From Flavobacteriales bacterium (GTDB lineage Bacteria > Bacteroidota > Bacteroidia > Flavobacteriales_D > Cryomorphaceae), in the NCBI GenBank assembly GCA_020200995.1, contig JAIVHQ010000270.1:1-8659 (forward strand): DNA of 8,659 bases, given 5' to 3'. Positions 1 to 5,992 of the stretch are shown in pieces. Every line of letters begins with the position of its first letter. Within the stretch, counting starts at the first letter, position 1. A program made the translations under genes and the position numbers. The notes beneath the pieces are model-generated. The model was not told the DNA's origin. It ran no database searches and worked only from the letters and a program-made list of their open reading frames with translations.

Positions 1-1
1 C

Positions 2-403
2 CGCTACCCCATCCACATCCGCTTTAACGACCTCGACTCATACGGCATTGTGAACAACGCCGTGTACCTCACCTACTTCGAAGAGGGCCGCAAGCTCTGG
101 TTTCAGGATCACGTGGGCGAAAAAGCGGACTGGGAGCGCGAAGGCATCCTCCTGGCCCGCCACGAAGTGGACTACCTCCTCCCCCTCACCCTGGTCGACG
201 AAGCCGAAATAGAACTCGGTGTGAGCAATGTGGGCAACAAGAGTTTTCAGGTGACCTACCTCATCCACAAGCGCACCGGCGATCATTGGGTGGAGTGCAC
301 CCGCGGCAAATCGACTGTGGTGTGCTACGACTACGAAAACCGAAAGACAATGCAAGTGCCGGAGGCGTGGAGAAAGATTTTTGAGAAAAACGAATCAAAT
401 TAA
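2..403 (+). CDS. Acyl-CoA thioesterase, 4HBT/YbgC-like hotdog fold (5' partial)
   Basis: The gene enters from the left edge; 133 codons are visible, ending at TAA 401-403. The visible start reads RYPIHIRFNDLDSYGIVNNA, then VYLTYFEEGR, which is the signature of the 4-hydroxybenzoyl-CoA thioesterase / YbgC hotdog family. The second Asp of NDLD (visible residue 12) aligns with the catalytic Asp17 of Pseudomonas 4HBT, and the VNNAVYL stretch begins the central hotdog helix. Members are usually about 130-140 residues, so only a few N-terminal residues should be missing; a GTG at 50 is internal, not the start. By family it is a soluble cytoplasmic enzyme hydrolysing acyl-CoA thioesters. The substrate cannot be read from sequence, and the Tol-Pal association of E. 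coli YbgC should not be assumed. A terminator follows directly, so this is probably the end of a transcription unit. Confidence 0.88.
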   Translation, partial: RYPIHIRFNDLDSYGIVNNAVYLTYFEEGRKLWFQDHVGEKADWEREGILLARHEVDYLLPLTLVDEAEIELGVSNVGNKSFQVTYLIHKRTGDHWVECTRGKSTVVCYDYENRKTMQVPEAWRKIFEKNESN

Positions 404-415
404 ACCCTCCATCTT

Positions 416-455
416 CGCACAGGCATTTCCCATCGGCCTGATGCGATTATTTTTT
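416..455 (+). terminator. Rho-independent terminator after the thioesterase gene
   Basis: The strand CGCACAGGC (416-424) pairs with GCCTG-A-TGCG (436-445). This gives a 9-bp stem with one bulged A (441) and an 11-nt loop. It is followed by the T-rich tract TTATTTTTT (447-455). It lies 12 bases after the thioesterase stop and before the DUF3667 start, so the two are probably separate transcripts. The large loop and bulge keep confidence moderate. Confidence 0.55.
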
Positions 456-503
456 CGGGCTCAATAGGAAGACAATAATATCTTTTGTTTTTTTGCCGAA
501 GTC

Positions 504-1300
504 ATGGAAGAGCTCGGTTCGGAAACCTGTGTGAATTGCGGAACACCAAAATCCGGTCACTTCTGCCCGGTTTGCGGACAACCGATGGAGGTGAGGAGGA
601 TCAATTTGCGCAGTGTATTCCATGAGACATTGGAAAAGCTCTTTGGCTTCGACAACAGGTTTGTGCGCACCCTGTTGCATGGGTTCACCAAGCCCGGAAA
701 AGTGGCTATGGCCTACATCAAAGGCAACCGCAGCAGGTACATCGGACCGGTGCCCTACTTTATACTGGTCACCACATTTTACATTCTCTTCACCAACGTA
801 ACCGACTTCGACTACGCCGCCTATGCCATGAGCAGCATCGGGGGTGATTTGAATGTGGACCGTGAAGATGAATCGCTAAAGTCCGGACTCGCCATTACAC
901 TACTGATTTCCAAACACACGCGTACCCTGTATGCACTCAATGCGCTGCTGCTGGCTTTTCCGATTTGGCTCTTTTTCAGAAAAAGCGAAAAGATCAACCT
1001 TTTAGAATCACTTGCCGCCGCAACCTACGTCAGCGCGCAGACCATTGTGATTGCCCTGATCTCGGTGATGTTGTTCCACTTTTTTGCAATCAGCAGTGCC
1101 ATCGCCGCAAGCGTGCTGAATTTCGCCCTTTCGGGTTGGCTCGTCGCTACCATGTTTACTCCCAAACCTTCGCTGACTAATTTCATCAAGGGAATTGTAG
1201 CAGTGGTGATTTCAGGAATCATCGGGGCAGTGTTGGCCGCCGCCTTCATTCTGGTCGGAGCTATATTGTTCGAAGAGCAGTTTTTATATTGGCCGAATAA
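504..1300 (+). CDS. DUF3667-like membrane protein with N-terminal zinc ribbon; 3' end disrupted
   Basis: Starts at ATG 504. The N-terminus carries a zinc ribbon, Cys9-x2-Cys12-x8-Cys21-x2-Cys24, followed by a conserved segment (NLRSVFHETLEKLFGFDNRF, then RTLLHGFTKPGKVAMAYIKG) and RSRYIGPVPYF running into the first membrane span. I recognise this order as the DUF3667 family, common in Bacteroidota and of unknown function. About five hydrophobic spans follow, near residues 80-98, 147-162, 170-195, 197-218 and 228-260, so it should sit in the inner membrane with a small cytosolic zinc finger. As written, the frame does not stop at 1300 but runs to TGA 1467-1469, and its last ~50 residues are a Pro/Arg/Ser-rich translation of the antisense of miaE. 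I therefore end the call at TAA 1298-1300, which comes into frame if the T5 run at 1281-1285 were T6, giving a 265-residue protein ending EEQFFILAE. A -7-like TATCTTTTG (479-487) lies upstream. Confidence 0.72.
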
Positions 1301-1314
1301 CAAGTGGCCGGAGC

Positions 1315-1896
1315 CTACCCGTGTATCGTCACTTCCTTCCCGTACTTCTCCATCAGGCTGCCCTCGTACTCCAAAAACTCCTCCCAGCGGGCATCCACGT
1401 CGATGTCGCCGCCGTATTTTCGCGCAAAGCGGAGAAAGAGGGTGTAATGGCGCGCTTCGCTGGCCATGAGGCCGCGGTAGAATTTTTTTAAATCCTCGTC
1501 GTCGATCTCCTCGCTCAGCACCCTGAAGCGCTCGCAACTGCGGGCCTCGATCATTCCGGCCGTGAGCAGGGCCTCAACGAGCTGCTGCTTACGTCCGCCG
1601 CCTGTTTTGATAAAAGCGCGGAGGTCCTTTACGTATGAATCGCGCTGTTCAAATCCGAGGGTGAGGCCGCGCTCCTTGATCTTTTGGTGCACCATGGCAA
1701 AGTGCTCCATCTCTTCGCGGGCCAAGGCGATCATCTCATCCACGAGGTCGGCATGCTCGGGAAAGCGGGTCATGATGCTGATGGCCGCCGATGCCGCTTT
1801 TTGCTCGCACCAGGCGTGGTCGGTGAGGATGTCGCCGATGTTTTTTTCTACGATGTTGACCCACCTGGGGTCTGTAGGCATTTTGAGTCCGAGCAT
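1315..1896 (-). CDS. miaE: tRNA-(ms2io6A37) hydroxylase, MiaE-type
   Basis: A 193-residue protein with a ferritin-like di-iron four-helix fold. By family it hydroxylates the isopentenyl side chain of 2-methylthio-N6-isopentenyladenosine at tRNA position 37, using O2. The di-iron ligands are all visible in the expected order: Glu31 (WCEQKAA), Glu62-x2-His65 (EEMEH), Glu117 (IEARSCER) and Glu147-x2-His150 (SEARH). The N-terminus MLGLKMPTDPRW is typical, so I start at ATG 1894-1896. The open frame continues to 2016, but those 40 extra residues are Cys/Arg-rich, and the -7 box at 1916-1923 lies inside them, which argues against a longer protein. The stop TAG (1315-1317) faces the end of the DUF3667 gene. 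It is divergent from the VOC gene. Specificity for ms2i6A versus i6A cannot be read from sequence. Confidence 0.88.
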   Translation of the reverse strand: MLGLKMPTDPRWVNIVEKNIGDILTDHAWCEQKAASAAISIMTRFPEHADLVDEMIALAREEMEHFAMVHQKIKERGLTLGFEQRDSYVKDLRAFIKTGGGRKQQLVEALLTAGMIEARSCERFRVLSEEIDDEDLKKFYRGLMASEARHYTLFLRFARKYGGDIDVDARWEEFLEYEGSLMEKYGKEVTIHG

Positions 1897-1915
1897 GATT
1901 AGATGTTGAAGGTTG

Positions 1916-1923
1916 CAAAGATA
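1916..1923 (-). promoter_or_regulatory. Bacteroidota -7 promoter box for miaE
   Basis: The minus strand reads TATCTTTG, a full match to the Bacteroidota -7 consensus TAnnTTTG, 19 bases before the chosen ATG at 1896. This predicts a leader of only about 10-15 bases. I found no clear -33 TTG at proper spacing, so only the -7 half is supported. Confidence 0.5.
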
Positions 1924-1997
1924 GCAGTTCATGGCGAAGTGCCGTCTTGAAATTTCAGCTCGCCGCAGCTGCAGGAATCGACTTTTAGGGAATTGCT

Positions 1998-2027
1998 TTT
2001 GAAAAATGTATAACATGCATACATTTA
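1998..2027 (+). promoter_or_regulatory. Promoter of the VOC gene (-33 TTTG, -7 TACATTTA)
   Basis: TTTG (1998-2001) and TACATTTA (2020-2027; TAnnTTTG with one mismatch at the last base) are separated by 18 bases, within the spacing known for Bacteroidota sigma-A promoters. Transcription would begin near 2034, leaving a leader of about 20 bases before ATG 2053. The -7 element lies on the right arm of the inverted repeat at 2004-2026. Confidence 0.5.
2004..2026. repeat. Perfect 8-bp inverted repeat, candidate operator
   Basis: AAATGTAT (2004-2011), a 7-base spacer, then ATACATTT (2019-2026), an exact reverse complement. The dyad centre is at 2015, inside the spacer and -7 box of the VOC promoter and in the divergent miaE/VOC intergenic region. 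This is the geometry expected of a repressor site. Alternatively, the dyad may just be two back-to-back -7-like boxes, since the left arm reads TACATTTT on the minus strand. No regulator gene is visible nearby. Confidence 0.4.
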
Positions 2028-2052
2028 GCCGAACCTAAAACACAAACCAACG

Positions 2053-2433
2053 ATGGTAAAAGCACTTGGCGGGGTATTCCTCTACTCCGAGAACCCCAAA
2101 GTACTCGCCGACTGGTATTCAAAACACCTCGGGCTCGATTATGAATACACGGAGAACTATGAGGCCTACTACGTGACTTTTCCTTACAAAGAATCCGAAA
2201 CAGGCGCCGATCGCTACACCATATTTTCAATTTTATACAACAAGCACCGCCCCTTTGTGGACGGCAAATTTTTCACTGTCAACCTGCGCGTGGAAAACCT
2301 CAAGGGCATTATTGAGCACCTCACCGCAAACAATATTGAAGTGCGCGGACCCGAATTTCACGAGGAGGGCAGTTTTGCCTGGACCAACGACGTGGAGGGT
2401 AATTATATCGAGCTGTGGGAAGACAAAGCGTGA
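2053..2433 (+). CDS. VOC-superfamily (glyoxalase/bleomycin-resistance fold) protein
   Basis: A 126-residue protein, the usual size for a single two-module VOC protein. The N-terminal module GGVFLYSENPKVLADWYSKH followed by LGL is the classic strand-helix start. The second module begins at FTVNLRVENLKGIIEHLTAN and ends with NDVEGNYIELWE, where Glu120 occupies the usual metal-ligand position of the last strand. The position that normally carries the first His/Gln ligand appears to be hydrophobic (VFL), so metal binding and enzymatic activity are uncertain. VOC proteins include glyoxalase I, dioxygenases and antibiotic-binding proteins; nothing here decides among them. It has its own promoter with an overlapping dyad and converges on the T9SS protein gene, 60 bases away. 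The ATG at 2053 is the first in frame and matches the family N-terminus. Confidence 0.82.
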   Translation: MVKALGGVFLYSENPKVLADWYSKHLGLDYEYTENYEAYYVTFPYKESETGADRYTIFSILYNKHRPFVDGKFFTVNLRVENLKGIIEHLTANNIEVRGPEFHEEGSFAWTNDVEGNYIELWEDKA

Positions 2434-2493
2434 TGCATCAATGAGAGCAATTCAGTTTGGCTGCCCTTCCGGAAAATAAAGAAGCCTCCACTC

Positions 2494-4445
2494 CTACCGC
2501 ACCACAAATCGATTGTGGTGCTGCCCGGCGCCGTCTTTCACGATGTACACCCCCGGCGCCAATCGGGAAATATCAAATCGCGCGGCAGTGTTGCTGCTTT
2601 GTACGGTCCACTCGGCTACCTTGCGTCCCGAGAGGTCGAACACATGGACCACATCGACCCCTGCGGGGGCCTTGAGCATAATGAAACCATCTGCCGGGTT
2701 GGGAAAAAGCCTTAGTGCCCACTCCTCTCCCGGCCCCCGTGTTGAGGTATGGGTCAGGAGCCCGATTTCAAATTCGCCGGTTTCAGATACACTCGGCTCA
2801 TCGACGCAAGCGTTCGGTTTGGAAAGTCTCCAGTAGTAATAGGTCTCATCGAAAGGCATCTGGGCCGAAAAGCTTCCGTTGCTACCGAAAATCTCTTTGG
2901 AGTAAATAATGGGCTCAAAGTCGGGGTTGGGCGAAACCTCCAACACTGCAAATCCGTCGGCGTCATCACTCCACTGGAAATTCACCAGCTGCGATGAAAG
3001 AACGGAAGCCGCTTCTCTGTTTCGCCGTACGATATCACCACCTCGCCATGAACATACTGACCTCCGAAAGCTGCAAGCCCTGTGAATAAAACACCATTGC
3101 TGAAAGGCGCCCCGTTGCTTGTGGTAGCTTCCAAAAACGGGGCCGGTCCGCTGCCACCGGGATACTCAACTGCGTAACTTAACTCCTCGTCGAGCGGTAC
3201 ATTCACGTCAAACAGCAAAACGGCGGTATTCTCACCACACACTTCCACGACCTCATCCCTCAATGCAAACAGTCGTGGAGTCAATACATGAAAACCTTCG
3301 TATATGTTGGTTGCGACCAATGTTCCACTGTTAAAATAGGGGTAGTTGCTCCATGAACCCTGAAATATCCGTGCATCACTGCCAGGAAAAACATCGAAAA
3401 AAGCAACAGGAGGCATTTCACCTGCGGCCACATCTTTCAAGGAGTGTATTCTGAGACCTGAGGTGTAGTTGGACATGTATAAAAGCCCGTCTTTTACATA
3501 CAGGTTGTGGTCAATCGAAGTGGTTCCGAGATCTACATATCCCACCACCTGTGGGTCATCGAGATCGAGCATGTCAAAAATGATCGGACGCGTGTTGATG
3601 TTGAAATTCATTTCGTCCAGCTCGTCATTGGCAATGAGGTACCGCTGGTCTTCAGTAAGCCAGCACTGGTGGGTGTACCCGATGTCCTCGTAACCTGTGC
3701 GCGATATCAACTCCACATCGGTCTTCTCAGTCACGTCAAATACGGTGATGGTATTCTCATTGGCGGCAAAGCAAATCTGCCGGCCTTGATAATCCGTGTC
3801 GGGACCCGTGTAGTTCACAACCTGGGCATCGTGTGTGTAACCGTCTTCTTCGCTACTGCCGGCGTATACGGGATTGAGCGGGTCGGACACATCGACAATA
3901 TGAAGCCCTCCGGCAAAAGTATCCGAGCCCACCGCATACACAAACTGATTTGCAGTGTCGGCCACTACATTGTGTGCATTTCCGAATCCCACATAGTGCG
4001 CGTCCATGTCAAACATCACAGGGATATCAGCATACAATACCGATTCGAGCCTGGTGAGGTCGAAAACCTGCAGACCGTGACCCGCAGCCTCTGCCATCAC
4101 GTAAGCAAAGTGACCTATGACTTTAATGTCCCGCCACAATATTCCTGTAGTGGCAGTAGGCAGGTAGCCGATGAAAATCGGGTGTTCGGGGCTTGATACA
4201 TCCACAAAAGCTGTGCGATCAAAAAGCCCCACGATTGCATATTCCCTCCCTGTCAGGTGGCTCGTCCACCCCCAAATATCACTGGAAGAAACGGCTTCAA
4301 ACTCTTCCAGCGAGATAAAGGCCTTCTGATCGACATTGTTGCACGGGTACTCTCCGGCAAAACCGTCTACACAAGGTTGAGTAAATGCTACCGTAGATGA
4401 AAAAATTCCGAAAATTAATAAAGTTAGAGTGAAGCTGATATTCAT
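2494..4445 (-). pseudogene. Secreted choice-of-anchor B / LVIVD-repeat protein with T9SS sorting domain, split by a frameshift
   Basis: Read from ATG 4445, the protein has a signal peptide (MNISFTLTLLIFGIFSSTVA, then FTQ) and a long LVIVD-type beta-propeller-like region. Typical repeats are GLQVFDLTRLESV, GLHIVDVSDPLNPVYAG, TITVFDVTEKTDVELISR and GLRIHSLKDV, with the HNVVAD, YTHDAQVV, THQCW and DHNLYV histidine motifs of choice-of-anchor B proteins. This frame stops at TGA 2982-2984 after 487 codons. The sequence continues in the -1 frame with a fibronectin-like module (FQWSDDADGFAVLEVSPNPD ... YYYWRLSKPNACV). It ends in a type A T9SS sorting domain (LRLFPNPADGFIMLKAP, VVHVFDLSGRKVAEW, LAPGVYIVKDG, RFVVR) at TAG 2494-2496. 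A sorting domain with no signal peptide makes no sense alone, so these are two halves of one gene of about 650 codons. Intact, it would be exported across the outer membrane by T9SS. Function is unknown. I cannot tell a real lesion from a one-base sequencing error. Confidence 0.85.
2499..2521. repeat. 9-bp perfect hairpin at the 3' end of the T9SS protein gene
   Basis: GCACCACAA (2499-2507), a 5-base loop, and TTGTGGTGC (2513-2521) form a perfect stem on either strand. It lies over the last codons (HHNRFVVR) of the minus-strand gene and just past the end of the convergent VOC gene. There is no T-tract immediately after it on either strand, so it is not a classical intrinsic terminator. It may be a 3'-end stabiliser, a weak terminator between converging genes, or chance. 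Confidence 0.4.
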
Positions 4446-4490
4446 AGCACAAGTTGAGTGAAAGAAGCAAAGAACAGCATTTTTAATTAA

Positions 4491-4498
4491 TATTTTTG
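4491..4498 (+). promoter_or_regulatory. Possible -7 box for the methyltransferase gene
   Basis: TATTTTTG matches TAnnTTTG and lies 67 bases before ATG 4566, in an AT-rich divergent intergenic region. No TTG is found at proper -33 spacing, so support is limited to the -7 half. Confidence 0.3.
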
Positions 4499-4534
4499 AT
4501 CTCTTTGATTAAAGCGCTTGGAATCCCAATGGGC

Positions 4535-4557
4535 AACATCACACCTGCTGTGTTGTT
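4535..4557 (+). other. Imperfect hairpin in the methyltransferase leader
   Basis: AACA-T-CACA (4535-4543) pairs with TGTG-T-TGTT (4549-4557), leaving one T/T mismatch and a 5-base loop. It ends eight bases before the ATG at 4566 and is followed by TTTA. If transcribed it would sit over the ribosome-landing region and could dampen initiation. It could equally be chance. Confidence 0.25.
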
Positions 4558-4565
4558 TTACAAGT

Positions 4566-5309
4566 ATGAAATTTCACAGCGGTCACCTCATCATCATTGT
4601 TATAATTGTCGGCTTTGGTTGCTGCCTTTCGGCAAAAAAGGCGGGTGCCCAGCCATCTCCGAACTCCCCCTACACTTACAAGCATGGCGACCCCAACGGC
4701 ATTGGCAAGTGGTATATGGGCCGCGAAATTGCACATGTCATGGGCCATCAGGGCATGGACTGGCTCGAGCGCCCTGAACGGCAGCAGGAAGAACGCGTAG
4801 ATAAGCTCATGCGAAATCTCAATCTCGAAGAGGGCCACACCGTGATGGATGTGGGCGCGGGTTCGGGCTACCACAGTTTCCGCATGGCCTCGGAGATTGG
4901 TAAAGGTGTGGTTTTTGCCGTTGATATTCAGGACGAAATGCTCCGGGAAATTCGCTCACGGGCCAAAGTCTCAGGCACTGACAACGTTTTTCCCGTCAAG
5001 GGCACCAAAACCGGCTTTGATCTGCCCACCGACGCAGCTCTCGCCGACCGCGTGCTCATGGTCGATGTGTACCACGAATTCTCCCACCCCGTAGAAATGA
5101 TGGACGCCATACGCGATGCCATGCATCCCGATGGTCTGCTTTACCTGATAGAATACCGAATGGAAAGCAAATGGGTGCCGATCAAGAAGGTGCATAAAAT
5201 GAGCGAGGAGCAAGCTATACGTGAGATGGAGGCTGCGGGCTTTGAGAAAGTGAAGAACATGGGCAACCTCCCCTGGCAGCATTGCCTCATCTTCAAAAAA
5301 AGGCCTTAA
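4566..5309 (+). CDS. Class I SAM-dependent methyltransferase with N-terminal export signal
   Basis: A 247-residue protein. Motif I is VMDVGAGSGYHSF (residues 93-105), the acidic end of the second strand is FAVDIQDEML (Asp120), and the fourth-strand motif is DRVLMVDVYHEF (161-172), together a clear Rossmann methyltransferase. Ahead of this lies a family-specific segment, YKHGDPNGIGKWYMGREIAH then VMGHQGMDWLERPERQQEER (38-77), seen in uncharacterised methyltransferases that often carry signal peptides. Residues 8-20 (LIIIVIIVGFGCC) form a hydrophobic core after a short basic start, with a possible signal peptidase I site after AKKAGA and a poor lipobox at VGFGC. It therefore looks exported or membrane-anchored, which is odd for a SAM-using enzyme. 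I chose ATG 4566 because the 16 in-frame residues upstream would precede the signal. The target is unknown. DUF551 follows after 20 bases. Confidence 0.85.
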   Translation: MKFHSGHLIIIVIIVGFGCCLSAKKAGAQPSPNSPYTYKHGDPNGIGKWYMGREIAHVMGHQGMDWLERPERQQEERVDKLMRNLNLEEGHTVMDVGAGSGYHSFRMASEIGKGVVFAVDIQDEMLREIRSRAKVSGTDNVFPVKGTKTGFDLPTDAALADRVLMVDVYHEFSHPVEMMDAIRDAMHPDGLLYLIEYRMESKWVPIKKVHKMSEEQAIREMEAAGFEKVKNMGNLPWQHCLIFKKRP

Positions 5310-5329
5310 TTTGTACCAAACCTTCACCG

Positions 5330-5632
5330 ATGGAATGGATTTCTGTAGAAGACCGATTACCGGATGACGGAGAGCGTGTACTCGCCTTCCTGCCGAAAAA
5401 TGTGGTATACCTTCCGGGAAAATCGGGTGACATGAGGTTTCTTCCTGTGATCCCATTGCGCTTCGCCAGAGATTTTTTTGCGGAAGCAAATCCCAAACGG
5501 GAGAAATTCGGCCCCCATTTCTGGCTCGGCGAAGGGCAGAGCAACCACTACTTCGACGATGTATCGCACTGGATGCCTGTGCCGGCGGGACCCGGAGGCG
5601 AGGTGGAAGAGCTGAGGTCTGCGGATGATTGA
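5330..5632 (+). CDS. DUF551-like small protein
   Basis: A 100-residue protein starting MEWISVEDRLPDDGERVLAF and finishing its conserved part with DDVSHWMPVPAGP. The N-terminal WISVxDRLP and C-terminal HWMPxP motifs bracket the DUF551 domain (PF04448), a small domain known from phages and bacterial chromosomes with no assigned activity. The middle is Phe/Arg-rich (RFLPVIPLRFARDFFAEANP). It is soluble, with no signal peptide or membrane span. ATG 5330 is chosen because the in-frame residues before it overlap the end of the methyltransferase gene in another frame and do not resemble the domain. It lies 20 bases after the methyltransferase stop, so the two may be co-transcribed. However, TTAATTTG (5306-5313) with TTG at 5282-5284 could be a weak promoter of its own. 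The terminator at 5687-5717 closes the unit. Confidence 0.75.
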   Translation: MEWISVEDRLPDDGERVLAFLPKNVVYLPGKSGDMRFLPVIPLRFARDFFAEANPKREKFGPHFWLGEGQSNHYFDDVSHWMPVPAGPGGEVEELRSADD

Positions 5633-5686
5633 TTTTTTACCCGCTATAGCTTGGCAGACATCGTTAGCTGTGGATTGGGCGCGAAC

Positions 5687-5717
5687 AAAAAAGACAGCCC
5701 CGGGGGGCTGCCTTTTT
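5687..5717 (+). terminator. Strong intrinsic terminator, bidirectional in form
   Basis: CAGCCC (5695-5700) pairs with GGGCTG (5705-5710) around a 4-base loop. After one A/C mismatch the stem continues with G-C and A-T pairs between AAAAAG (5688-5693) and CTTTTT (5712-5717). The T-run supports termination on the plus strand after DUF551, and the A-run gives the same shape on the other strand. Confidence 0.88.
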
Positions 5718-5869
5718 CCTACTACTCTACTATTAAACTAACCTATCAACCGGTATCGTTTAGGAAATTAAAAACCTATAATTGAGCAAAAAGTTTACGC
5801 GCACTTCTTTTTTTTTCATTTTCAGTGTATAAATCGCTGATATTTAAAAAGGATGAAATTGCACTGATC

Positions 5870-5903
5870 TTGGTTTTTTCAAAAAGTTCCTATCGTATAT
5901 TTG
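5870..5903 (+). promoter_or_regulatory. Promoter for the HAEPLYID-family gene
   Basis: TATATTTG (5896-5903) is an exact TAnnTTTG -7 box, preceded by TTG (5870-5872) with a 23-base spacer, at the long end of the accepted range. Transcription would start near 5910, about 83 bases before ATG 5993. A second TAnnTTTG-like string, TTAATTTG (5980-5987), lies next to the start codon but has no proper -33. Confidence 0.5.
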
Positions 5904-5992
5904 TGCGGATTTTGGAGTGTCATCGACGATTACGCTGTGATTTGTGAAGGCATTTTCAAAGATTTGTAACTGATAAGGGTTAATTTGCCTCA

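Larger units (their letters stand above)
5633..5992. other. 360-base intergenic region with no gene
   Basis: This AT-rich stretch holds the terminator at 5687-5717 and the promoter at 5870-5903. I see no open frame worth calling, no tRNA and no recognisable riboswitch. The leader from about 5910 to 5992 would be some 80 bases and shows no strong hairpin. Confidence 0.6.

Noticed and set aside
1025..1537. A 170-codon minus-strand frame spanning the DUF3667 and miaE junction
   Set aside because: It overlaps two recognised proteins in wrong frames, and its start is Arg/Gly-rich shadow sequence.
1897..2016. N-terminal extension of MiaE to an ATG at 2016
   Set aside because: The extra 40 residues do not look like the family, and they contain the -7 box TATCTTTG. 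The typical start MLGLK lies at 1896.
2494..2985. The T9SS sorting-domain frame as a separate gene starting at GTG 2985
   Set aside because: It has no signal peptide, so a T9SS tail would be useless. The upstream frame ends exactly where this one begins to make sense.
3507..4196. A 229-codon open frame on the plus strand inside the T9SS protein gene
   Set aside because: No recognisable motif; it lies entirely antisense to clear LVIVD/choice-of-anchor B sequence.
5643..5650. The palindrome GCTATAGC after DUF551
   Set aside because: An isolated 8-base palindrome is expected by chance and has no second copy or promoter context.
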